A stretch of DNA of 64,000 nt from Sphingobacteriales bacterium. Its GTDB lineage: Bacteria; Bacteroidota; Bacteroidia; Chitinophagales; UBA2359. Shown here one piece after another: positions 44,540-51,821 of the stretch. A program made the position numbers and the translations under genes. Position 1 is the first letter of the stretch. The number at the start of each line of letters is the position of its first letter. Below the pieces are notes generated by a model that was not told the DNA's origin, made no database searches, and saw nothing but the letters and a program-made list of their open reading frames with translations. The DNA is taken from contig JADJTG010000007.1 in assembly GCA_016711285.1 (NCBI GenBank), positions 62,001-126,000 of the forward strand, written 5' to 3'.

Positions 44540-45810
44540 TTAATTAATAATTATTGGAAAATTTTCTGTTAATTCCTTAACCTTTTTCTTTACCTTGTTG
44601 ATGGTAGTTGAATCTTTAGAATAATGAGTATTATCTAAAGGTTTTATACTGTTTAGTGTCATCTCAATTAAGTCAACGATAATTGGAATTTGTTTTTTAT
44701 TCATTCCTCTGCTTGTGATGAATTGACTACCAATTCGTATTCCACTAGAAAGTAAGGGAGAATGTTCATCAAAAGGAATTTGATTCTTGTTTACAGAAAT
44801 ACCAACTTCTTCTAAGGCATTTTCAGCTATGTGACCAGTCATTTTTTTATTTTTTAAATTGACTAAAACTATATGATTGTCTGTTCCATTAGTTAATACC
44901 TCAAAACCTCTCTCTATTAAGCAGGATGACAAGCAAGAACTGTTTTCAAGTAAATCACAAATATAGTTATTAAATTTTTTAGAATTACTCTCTTCAAAAC
45001 AAATTGCTTTACCTGCAATATCCAAAATATTTGGTGAACCTTGAGTTAGTGGAAATAAACTTCTATCCACCAACTTGAACAACTTATTCCCATTTAACAC
45101 CATCTGAAAGTCTTTTCCAATAAGAATGAAACCACTTCTTGGACCTTTCATGGTTTTGTATGAGCTTGCTGTAGTTACATGAGCTTCATTTACCGGTGAA
45201 TTATGATAACCAGTTGCAACTATACCTGCAATATGGGCAATGTCAGCTATCAAGTAAGCTCCAACTTCGTCAGCAATGTTTCTAAATTTTTTAAAATCTA
45301 TTTCCCTAGGGTAAGAACTTGAACCTGCAATGATTATATTAGGTTCTACTTTTTAGCAATTTTTCTTATTTCATCATAATCCAAAAGAAAGGACTCCTTG
45401 TCAACGTGGTAGTGATTGGAGTTTGTATATTTAACACTATGACTTATATGACCACCACATTTAACATCCATTGCTAAAATTTTAGGCGTAGAATCAGATA
45501 GAGCAGCGATAGCAGTTTGGTTCGCAATGGTGGCTGAATTAGTTTGAACATTTGAATATTCAGCACCAAATAATGTTTTAACCTTTTCTATAGCAATCGA
45601 TTCTATTTCGTCAATTATTTTGCATCCTGAATGATACCTGTTTCCTACATAACCCTCAGCGGTTTTATAGTCTAGCAAAACATTCTGCATAGCTTTGTAA
45701 ACTGCTTTTGAAGGCAAATTTTCCGATGCAATAAGTTGAATAAAATCATTTTGTCTTGAATACTCTTGTCTTATTTTTTTTTCAATTGAATTAATTGTGG
45801 AGTTCTGCAT
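44540..45810 (-). pseudogene. Divergent serine hydroxymethyltransferase-fold PLP enzyme, frameshifted
   Basis: Two frames join into about 423 residues. The first (ATG at 45810, MQNSTINSIEKKIRQEYSR) has LIASENLPSKAVYKAM, TAEGYVGNRYHSGCKIIDEI and GGHISHSVKY. At about 45350 one A is missing from an A run (IRKIAKK), and the next frame continues VEPNIIIAGSSSYPREIDF, LIADIAHIAG, and the PLP-lysine motif TASSYKTMKGPRSGF (Lys about 219). The usual SHMT motifs are THKTLRGPRGG and NVQPHSGSQAN; here they are SYKTMKGPRSG and NVQTNSATIAN. These changes near PLP and folate suggest an aldolase or threonine-transaldolase-like activity rather than housekeeping glyA. Its start overlaps the nucleotidyltransferase end by 20 bp. 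Confidence 0.82.
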
Positions 45811-46549
45811 TAGTGTAAAATATTTTTTTAAGCCAATTGTCAGAGGGCAAGAATGAAACTGAATCAAAGTTGACAAAATTTTGATTAGAAAGTTGTTTTA
45901 ATTTAATTTGATATGCATCGAGAAAATGTTCTCGAATTTCTGAATAATTTTTATACCCTAAAAACATTCCTTCACTTCTTTGGGTCTTACTGTCGCAAAT
46001 TGTAGCGTTAACTAATTCTTCAATTGTTAATTTTCTTTTATTATTAAGAATGAAAATATATCCAAGCAAATATTCAATGGCTATGTCTTTAAAGGATTTA
46101 TAGTGCTCAAAATTCCCAGAAATAAACTGGTTTAGTGTTGTTATTGAATTAAAGGCAAATCTAAATCTCATTTTATCTGAACTGTAAAATTCAGCGGTGT
46201 GAATTCTTTCAGGAATAGTCAATTCTGACTTTTCAGTTTTTGTAAAACCTTCGCCCGATATTGCTTTTAGTAAATCATTATAAGAAATGATTAAAAAGCG
46301 TTCATGTGGAATTTGTGCTCTTGTGCTTACATTATATTTTACACATAGATTGATAAAAAAATCTTTGAAAAGAAAAATTAATTCATCATCAAGCGATTTC
46401 GAAAAGCAAATGATGTCAATATCTGAATTTTCTTTTTGTTTATTAATTGCGAATGAACCAAAGAGAACTATGAAATAGTCTTTGAAGTTAAGTGATGCGA
46501 AAGCATCAATTTCCCTTATAAGTATCTTTTTTATTTCTGGATTATTCAT
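45791..46549 (-). CDS. Nucleotidyltransferase (MNT / aminoglycoside-adenylyltransferase-like)
   Basis: About 252 residues from the ATG at 46549 (MNNPEIKKILIRE); an alternative ATG lies 12 bp upstream. The polymerase-beta-type active site is LFGSFAINKQKENSDIDI, with GS followed by DxD (Asp47 and Asp49 in the long form). The helical C-terminal domain (IEYLLGYIFILNNKRKLTIE, ATICDSKTQRSEGMFLGYKN) is the right size for AadA/ANT-type enzymes. It could adenylylate a small molecule, either as a biosynthetic step or for self-protection, or a protein or tRNA as in MNT antitoxins. No HEPN partner is next to it, which argues against an MNT-HEPN pair. It overlaps both neighbouring genes, so it is an integral operon member. 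Confidence 0.72.
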   Translation of the reverse strand: MNNPEIKKILIREIDAFASLNFKDYFIVLFGSFAINKQKENSDIDIICFSKSLDDELIFLFKDFFINLCVKYNVSTRAQIPHERFLIISYNDLLKAISGEGFTKTEKSELTIPERIHTAEFYSSDKMRFRFAFNSITTLNQFISGNFEHYKSFKDIAIEYLLGYIFILNNKRKLTIEELVNATICDSKTQRSEGMFLGYKNYSEIREHFLDAYQIKLKQLSNQNFVNFDSVSFLPSDNWLKKIFYTNAELHN

Positions 46550-48020
46550 TGTTGAATTCATTTCTTATTACTGTTAGCATACTTATTAGGTCTTCAATTT
46601 TTGTAATTGGATTACCACATAAGTATTTTAATGGTCGAAGCGATATTTTATTTTTAAAATAAGGCAATTCAATTATTTTTGGTCTGTCGATGAAATACCC
46701 ATTGCTCAACAATACTTTCTCAACCATATTGTTTAAGTCATTTAAAAACTCAATTTCATTATCTGAATTAATTTGTCGAATGTTTTTTGTGTAATAAAAC
46801 ATAATTGAAAATGTATCTTGCTCGCCAATTAAAATAAAATCACTCGAATTTTTAATTATTTCAGCAAAGTTTTGTGCTAAGTTGTAACGAGTTTCAATAA
46901 TTTTTGATATTTTTTTCTTTCCAAATGTTTTTAGGGTAAACCATAATTTTAAAGCTATTGAAGGTCTGGATGAAATAAAAGGAGATATTCTTCCGAAGGA
47001 AAATTCAAAATTATCATCACTGTCCTTATCATCAAACACTTTAATTTTTTTTGGTTCTTTAACTAAGAGTGTGCTGATTGAGAAAGGAATATTCAAACAT
47101 TTATGGGGGTCAATTGTAATTGAATCAAAATGTTCTATTCCAGATAATTTATGTTTCAATGTATCAGAGAAGGCTAAACAGAAACCTTGTGATGCATCAA
47201 CATGCAACCAAATTTTATGGTCAATTTTTTTCACTATATTTGAAATTGCAGTTAGATTATCTACTGTTCCTGTTTTAGCGTCACCTGCAAAAGCAATTAC
47301 GCACATTATGTTATTCTTATTAGCGACAAGTGCCTTTTCAAGTTTTTCTAAATTCATTCTGTAATTTACAGTTGGGATTTCAATAGTATTAGAACCACAT
47401 CCAATTAACATTTGAGATTTTAGAATTCCGTAATGAGTTATTCCTTCTGGAACAATTATTTTAAATCCTTTAGGATTTTCTACACCGTCTTTAAGCGTAT
47501 TAGAGTTATGGTTTTCTCTCGCAAGTATTAAAGCAATCGTATTACTCATTGCCCCTCCATGTGTGTGAATTCCTCCTGCATCAGTAATTGATTGCAATTT
47601 TTCAACTTTATCATAACCTAATAATTTGCGTAACCAAATTATACTTTGAATTTCGCAAAGTGTTAATGCTTCACTTAATTTAAAATCTACCAAATTGATA
47701 TTGAGAAAATCACTGATAATTGTGCCTGTTAAAGCAGGAACGGAGTTTCCTGAATATGGAAACCCTAAAAAAAATTTGCTTGAAGGGTTTTGACAATATG
47801 GAATAATCTCTTTTTTGAAGTTGTTATAAACTTCCGAAATATCAACTTCCTCATTAGGAAAATCTAATGTAGAAAGTTTTAAGAATTCGTAAATGTCGAA
47901 TCTTTTTCCAATAGCAGGAGAAGAAATTTTTAAATCCACCAAGTCCTCAATAACAGTATTGAAAAATAAATACAATGCTTCTTTATTTTCCTCTGTGAAA
48001 AAATCATTACTTTTCATCAT
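46542..48020 (-). CDS. PLP-dependent group II amino-acid decarboxylase-like enzyme
   Basis: A 492-residue fold-type I PLP enzyme. Features are DAGGIHTHGGAMSNTIALIL (cofactor phosphate region, about 147-166), HVDASQGF (Asp275 to the pyridine nitrogen), and DPHKCLNIPF with the Schiff-base Lys307; the decarboxylase consensus is DPHKW or DPHKL, so the Cys is unusual. The family includes glutamate, diaminobutyrate and aromatic amino-acid decarboxylases, and also sphingosine-phosphate-lyase-like enzymes. The substrate cannot be told. In this operon it may decarboxylate or cleave an amino-acid intermediate. It starts 52 bp after the radical SAM gene and overlaps the nucleotidyltransferase gene by about 8 bp. 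Confidence 0.85.
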   Translation of the reverse strand: MMKSNDFFTEENKEALYLFFNTVIEDLVDLKISSPAIGKRFDIYEFLKLSTLDFPNEEVDISEVYNNFKKEIIPYCQNPSSKFFLGFPYSGNSVPALTGTIISDFLNINLVDFKLSEALTLCEIQSIIWLRKLLGYDKVEKLQSITDAGGIHTHGGAMSNTIALILARENHNSNTLKDGVENPKGFKIIVPEGITHYGILKSQMLIGCGSNTIEIPTVNYRMNLEKLEKALVANKNNIMCVIAFAGDAKTGTVDNLTAISNIVKKIDHKIWLHVDASQGFCLAFSDTLKHKLSGIEHFDSITIDPHKCLNIPFSISTLLVKEPKKIKVFDDKDSDDNFEFSFGRISPFISSRPSIALKLWFTLKTFGKKKISKIIETRYNLAQNFAEIIKNSSDFILIGEQDTFSIMFYYTKNIRQINSDNEIEFLNDLNNMVEKVLLSNGYFIDRPKIIELPYFKNKISLRPLKYLCGNPITKIEDLISMLTVIRNEFNNE

Positions 48021-48072
48021 TCAATTTTATAATATTTACATATGCTTTGTTTCCTGTTTTTTCTCCGAAACA

Positions 48073-49041
48073 TCACCCCCAACGCCAAAATCCATATGTA
48101 TCTGAATGATGTTTTCTATATGCGAAGTGTTCATCTAAACTATGACGCATTTCAATTGACATATCAAATGCTTTGATAAGTTCTTGTTCATTTGCATTTT
48201 TAATATTTAAGCCTTCTGCGTTTATACATACACCCATACCACCATATGGACTAATTCTAATCTTCTTACAATTTCCACAGGGGTATCCTCTTGAATGATT
48301 TGCGATAATTCCAAACCGTGTTCCTGTATTTTTTATTTGATAGTAACGGCAATTAGGGTTTTTGCCTTTTATACTGTTGATGATATTAAACTCTCCATAC
48401 CTTTCTAACTGCTGCACTATCTCATCTAAATTAACATGTTGGTCTGAGATTTTTTCTTTATTATCATAAAATACTGGTTGGTTAGATTGGAGTTCAATAA
48501 AGCGACATACAATTTTATTATTATGTTTTGCAGAAAAACTTATAAAATCATTAATCTCTTCGATGTTCTCTTTCATTATTACAACATTTAACTTCACTTC
48601 TTCAAAATGAGAAACTGCTTTTTCTATTGCTCTCATTACATTATGAAATGATTTACTGCCAGTAAGTTTATTAAATATATCTTCCTTTAAACTATCAATA
48701 CTAATATTTACTCTTGTAAGACCTGAATCAATGTAGACATCAAATTTTTTTTCAAAAAGAACTCCATTTGTAGTCATAACTTGGTCTGTGTAACCAAGAT
48801 TTTTTGCGAATCGAATTATCTCTGGTAATCCTCTTCTTAATGTTGGTTCGCCTCCTGAATAATGTACTTTTGAAATTCCCTTTGAATAACCTACTGCCAG
48901 AATGTTTTTTATTTCACTATCTGAAATAATTTTCCCTTCTTGTCTGTCTGCATCTGGGTTGCAATAAACACACCTGAAATTACATATTGATTCAAGAAAA
49001 AATCTTAAATGAAAATCTGCTATTGTATAATGTTCGGTCAT
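48073..49041 (-). CDS. MoaA-like radical SAM enzyme with two Fe-S sites
   Basis: A 322-residue enzyme. The radical SAM cluster motif CNFRCVYC supplies Cys20, Cys24 and Cys27; YSGGEPTL is the SAM-binding GGEP motif. The C-terminal half has CGNC with a further Cys 14 residues on (Cys255, Cys258, Cys272), the exact CX2C-X13-C spacing of the GTP-binding cluster of MoaA. However, the C-terminus ends FWRWG rather than the MoaA GG tail, and no other molybdopterin gene is nearby. It therefore probably acts on a nucleotide or other substrate in a special pathway rather than in cofactor synthesis. It is the first gene of the cassette operon, about 107 bp inside the GTTATCTGAA core. Confidence 0.85.
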   Translation of the reverse strand: MTEHYTIADFHLRFFLESICNFRCVYCNPDADRQEGKIISDSEIKNILAVGYSKGISKVHYSGGEPTLRRGLPEIIRFAKNLGYTDQVMTTNGVLFEKKFDVYIDSGLTRVNISIDSLKEDIFNKLTGSKSFHNVMRAIEKAVSHFEEVKLNVVIMKENIEEINDFISFSAKHNNKIVCRFIELQSNQPVFYDNKEKISDQHVNLDEIVQQLERYGEFNIINSIKGKNPNCRYYQIKNTGTRFGIIANHSRGYPCGNCKKIRISPYGGMGVCINAEGLNIKNANEQELIKAFDMSIEMRHSLDEHFAYRKHHSDTYGFWRWG

Positions 49042-49147
49042 GATACTTTTAGTTTACTGTAAAATAAATAGAAACCCCTAATATATGTTTGATTTTTTAA
49101 AACTTTGGCGAAATGTTTAATGTCAAATGAAAATAACTACTGCCATA

Positions 49148-49161
49148 GGGTTTCAGATAAC
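49148..49161 (-). repeat. attI- or cassette-like core site next to the recombinase remnant
   Basis: On the minus strand GTTATCTGAAACCC begins two bases after the TAG stop of the recombinase remnant. It is inverted against 42282-42295 (13 of 14 identical). The 90 bp between it and the radical SAM gene are AT-rich, and no TAnnTTTG box was found there. Confidence 0.55.
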
Positions 49162-49163
49162 AT

Positions 49164-49586
49164 CTACTTATACGAACTAAAGTTCGCATTTTTATTATTC
49201 ATCAAGCTATCTAATGGGCTTTGAACCCTTTGTATAGTCCTATTACTTACATGGGTGTATCTTTCAGTAGTCTTGATGCCGGAATGCCCTAAGCGTTCTT
49301 GAATGATACGAAGGTCCGTTCCTACTTCATCTATGCGCAAACTTTGTGATGGTACATTTCGAGTAGGTGCGTTGTCTGCAATAATTTGGAGGTCAGTAAA
49401 ATTTTTTTTGAGCAGGTCAAAAACACATTTTTCGTAAGGTAAGTACCAACTGCGATATGTTTTGCTGTATTTGAGGATGCCACATTTTGCCAATAATACC
49501 TTAGTAGAAGGATTCGGATAGGATTTTATACCTATCTTTTTGCCTTCATCTTTATAGTACAATGGAAAAATCTGTGAACTTTGCAT
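49164..49586 (-). pseudogene. Tyrosine recombinase (integron/Xer-like) with internal deletion
   Basis: A 140-residue remnant. The N-terminal part (KVLLAKCGILKYSKTYRSWY, LPYEKCVFDLLKKNFTDLQI) is the start of Bacteroidota integrases. After residue about 85 it jumps into the C-terminal catalytic end VGTDLRIIQERLGHSGIKTT followed by ERYTHVSNRTIQRVQSPLDSL, which keeps LGH and the nucleophile Tyr. The central region with the first catalytic Arg, the Lys and the HxxR is absent, so the protein should be inactive. Full-length relatives are roughly 350-400 residues. The YTHV...SPLDSL end is shared with integron integrases and with Bacteroidota Xer-like enzymes. It is in the same orientation as the cassettes, unlike classical integrons. 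Confidence 0.75.
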
Positions 49587-49848
49587 AGTATTATGCTTTA
49601 CTATGATAAAGATAGGGGAATATTATTTTATATGTATCTATTTTTTTTAAAAATTTCCGCATTTCTGATTTTTTTCCAAAAAACCTGACATTGTTTCTTT
49701 GGGCTTTTTTAATCAAAAAATGCTGCTTTTTTCTTTTTATTAAAGATAACGTTATTATATGTGCGACTCTCCGGCATATTTACAATACTTATTCTGTTTT
49801 TTTGCAATATAAATACTCGGTGAGTACCCCTCCACACCTGAGTACCCC

Positions 49849-50492
49849 AACTTTGACAAAGTTCCAACTTTGTCAAAGTTAAACACTGCTGCATTTATCG
49901 TGGGCACTGTTGCATTTGTCGTGGGCACTGCTGCATTTGTCGTGGGCACTGCTGCATTTATCGTGGGCACTGTTGCATTTGTCGTGGGCACTGTTGCATT
50001 TGTCGTGGGCACTGCTGCATTTGTCGTGGGCACTGCTGCATTTGTCGTGGGCACTGCTGCATTTGTCGTGGGCACTGCTGCATTTGTCGTGGGCACTGCT
50101 GCATTTATCGTGGGCACTGCTGCATTTATCGTGGGCACTGCTGCATTTATCGTGGGCACTGCTGCATTTATCGTGGGCACTGTTGCATTTGTCGTGGGCA
50201 CTGTTGCATTTGTCGTGGGCACTGCTGCATTTGTCGTGGGCACTGCTGCATTTATCGTGGGCACTGCTGCATTTATCGTGGGCACTGCTGCATTTATCGT
50301 GGGCACTGCTGCATTTGTCGTGGGCACTGCTGCATTTATCGTGGGCACTGTTGCATTTGTCGTGGGCACTGCTGCTTATGTCGTGGGCACTGCTGCATTT
50401 GTCGTGGGCACTGCTGCATTTGTCGTGGGCACTGCTGCATTTGTCATTTTCGGCACCGCTTATGGCGTGCGTACCTCAACTTTGTCAAAGTT
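49849..50492. repeat. 21-bp tandem array B (about 27 copies) flanked by AACTTTGTCAAAGTT palindromes
   Basis: The array spans about 49883-50445. The 21-bp unit has the core GGGCACTGCTGCATTTGTC followed by GT; variants have TTATC or TGTTG. It is framed on the left by AACTTTGACAAAGTT (49849-49863) and AACTTTGTCAAAGTT (49866-49880), and on the right by AACTTTGTCAAAGTT (50478-50492), all near-perfect palindromes. It contains no spacers and no credible gene; open frames through it only encode FVVGTAA-type or PTTNAAV-type heptads. The stretch 49587-49848 before it, and 50493-50723 after it, holds no gene that I can support. Confidence 0.95.
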
Positions 50493-50723
50493 AAAAAACT
50501 GTTACTTACGGTGTGGAAACTGCCCCTCAGTACCTGATAACTTTAACTGAAAGACGCATTGCAGGTACTCGTAATAAAACGAACCTTTGTTTTATTCTTT
50601 ATATTATTGTCTTGATTAGTTGCAGCCAACGGGAAACAGCTTGAGATATGGCGATTTTTGCAATAACATTCAACAGAGAAGATCTAAGATTTAAAAAAAA
50701 TAAAATAGCACTCTTGTTAGAGA

Positions 50724-51128
50724 TTAGGCTGGAAATTTTGAAACGTCCATATAGAAAAATTCCCAAGTGTGTCCGTCAAAATCTTCGATGGTTCGTTGTT
50801 GCATAAAACCGTAGTCTCTCATTTCGTTAGGCTCTATGCCTCCCGCTTGAAGTCCATTGTTCATAATTTGGTACATTTCCTCTATGCTGTCGGTCAATAA
50901 CGAAAACAGTGCTGCAACGTTTGATTGGGTATCTGCGATAGGCTTGGTGACAAAGGTCGTAAATTTTTCGTGGGTTAGGAGCATCACAAAAATATGGTCG
51001 CTCCAAACCATACATTTTGCCGTATGGTCCGAAAATTGAGAATTATTGGTAAAACCAAGTGCTGTATAGAAGTCGGCAGATTTTTGCAGGTCTTTTACAG
51101 CTAAGTTAACAAAAATTTGTTTTGTCAT
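50724..51128 (-). CDS. VOC-family (glyoxalase/bleomycin-resistance-like) protein
   Basis: A 134-residue protein with the paired beta-alpha-beta-beta-beta modules of the vicinal-oxygen-chelate fold: QIFVNLAVKDLQKSADFYTA at the start, ALGFTNNSQF, and the C-terminal metal-side strand TIEDFDGHTWEFFYMD. This is the YdcJ-like or lactoylglutathione-lyase-related type common in Bacteroidota. The substrate is unknown. It follows the SRPBCC gene by 9 bp on the same strand, a frequent pairing, and is probably co-transcribed from the TAATTTTG box upstream of that gene. Confidence 0.88.
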   Translation of the reverse strand: MTKQIFVNLAVKDLQKSADFYTALGFTNNSQFSDHTAKCMVWSDHIFVMLLTHEKFTTFVTKPIADTQSNVAALFSLLTDSIEEMYQIMNNGLQAGGIEPNEMRDYGFMQQRTIEDFDGHTWEFFYMDVSKFPA

Positions 51129-51137
51129 TTTATTTGG

Positions 51138-51587
51138 TTATGCGTCCGGTATATTGGGTTCTACCAAGCGTTTTAATTTATCTAAGGATTCCTGCCAACC
51201 CAAATAACACATTTCAATTGGTATAATGTCGGGTATTCCATCTTGTGTAGCAACCAGTTCTGTTCCGCAGGCAACTTTTCGCAATTTAATTGTTGTAACC
51301 ATTTGTCCGGGCAGGTCGGGGTTGTCAAATTCATCGGTATATTTTAGCAATTCATTGGGTACAATTTCCAAGTATTCGCCGCCAAATGAATGACTGCTGC
51401 CGGTACCAAAATTGGTAAACGACATTTTATATTTGCCCCCAACCCGCAAATCCATACTGTGTATTTTGCAGGTAAAACCGTAGGGCGGCAACCACGAAGC
51501 CATAGCATCGGCATCGGTAAATGCTTTGTAAACCTTTTCAGGGCTTGCAGTCAAAATTCTGTGAAGTGAAACTTTGTTAGTTGTCAT
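51138..51587 (-). CDS. SRPBCC-family protein (AHSA1-like)
   Basis: A 149-residue START-like fold protein: SLHRILTASPEKVYKAFTDA, ADAMASWLPPYGFTCKIHSM, LRVGGKYKMSFTNFG, and the C-terminal helix GWQESLDKLKRLVEP that lids the ligand cavity. Such AHSA1-domain proteins bind small hydrophobic ligands or act as co-chaperones; no specific ligand can be named. It forms a two-gene unit with the VOC protein, and the start is the ATG at 51587. Confidence 0.9.
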   Translation of the reverse strand: MTTNKVSLHRILTASPEKVYKAFTDADAMASWLPPYGFTCKIHSMDLRVGGKYKMSFTNFGTGSSHSFGGEYLEIVPNELLKYTDEFDNPDLPGQMVTTIKLRKVACGTELVATQDGIPDIIPIEMCYLGWQESLDKLKRLVEPNIPDA

Positions 51588-51624
51588 TGTGATATTTAAT
51601 TTAGAAGTTATTGTCTGAACCCGA

Positions 51625-51632
51625 CAAAATTA
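51625..51632 (-). promoter_or_regulatory. -7 box (TAATTTTG) of the SRPBCC-VOC unit
   Basis: On the minus strand TAATTTTG matches TAnnTTTG, 38 bp before the ATG at 51587. No clear -33 element was seen. Confidence 0.4.
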
Positions 51633-51821
51633 TATTTCTCGCTATTCTCTAATAATGGGGTTTTCTTTATAAATGGCTCTTTATTCTCAGTTCTTGAACC
51701 CCACTAAAATACGCTGTTTTTTAGAACTGCCAAATTTTAATCGTATCCATTTGCAAAAAAATTGCCTTCGCTTGCAAAAACTAAACCGTTTTTGTTTGTT
51801 TTAAAATAGCGGTTGGTACAG

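Larger units (their letters stand above)
40325..49161 (-). mobile_element. Cassette array 2: three cassettes, including one of about 7 kb
   Basis: From the recombinase remnant leftwards lie, on the minus strand, a roughly 7.0-kb cassette (49161 to about 42164), a 1.0-kb cassette (42164 to about 41171) and a 0.85-kb segment (41171 to about 40325). Each ends in a long imperfect hairpin (E5, E4, E3). Cores are matched and inverted for the first two: GTTATCTGAA at 49161-49152 against 42282-42291, and GTTATGCGG at 42164-42156 against 41290-41298. The third has unmatched ends (GTTATCAGC and GTTAGTGGC), so it may have been formed by deletion. The array begins two bases after the stop of the truncated tyrosine recombinase gene. 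Confidence 0.6.
42164..49161 (-). mobile_element. About 7.0-kb cassette carrying a six-gene cryptic operon
   Basis: Inverted 14-bp cores with one mismatch (GTTATCTGAAACCC at 49161-49148 on the minus strand, GTTATCTGAAGCCC at 42282-42295 on the plus strand) enclose six minus-strand genes and are followed by hairpin E5. All genes are AT-rich compared with the flanking core genes, point the same way, and overlap or lie within 52 bp of each other. The order is radical SAM, PLP decarboxylase, nucleotidyltransferase, SHMT-like, cysteinyl-tRNA synthetase, 2OG-Fe(II)-type oxygenase. Typical integron cassettes hold one or two genes, so this size is exceptional if the reading is right. Confidence 0.55.

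Noticed and set aside
45340..45356. Programmed ribosomal frameshift in the SHMT-like gene
   Set aside because: An A run is present, but similar single-base shifts occur in several unrelated genes nearby, which fits sequence error better than a special mechanism.
42282..49161. Ordinary transposon with 14-bp terminal inverted repeats
   Set aside because: No transposase lies inside, the neighbouring cassettes have different core sequences, and each inverted pair is tied to a hairpin; a transposon would show similar ends in each copy. Not fully excluded without comparative data.
17077..50445. CRISPR arrays
   Set aside because: Both tandem arrays are head-to-tail repeats with no unique spacers, and no cas gene is present anywhere in the window.
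49755..50550. Open frames through array B (FVVGTAA, HLSWALL, PTTNAAV repeats)
   Set aside because: Same reason: frames on both strands are open simply through repetition, with no independent evidence of translation.
50573..50596. Hairpin AATAAAAC/GTTTTATT as a terminator
   Set aside because: No plus-strand gene ends nearby and the stem is purely AT-rich, so there is nothing for it to terminate.
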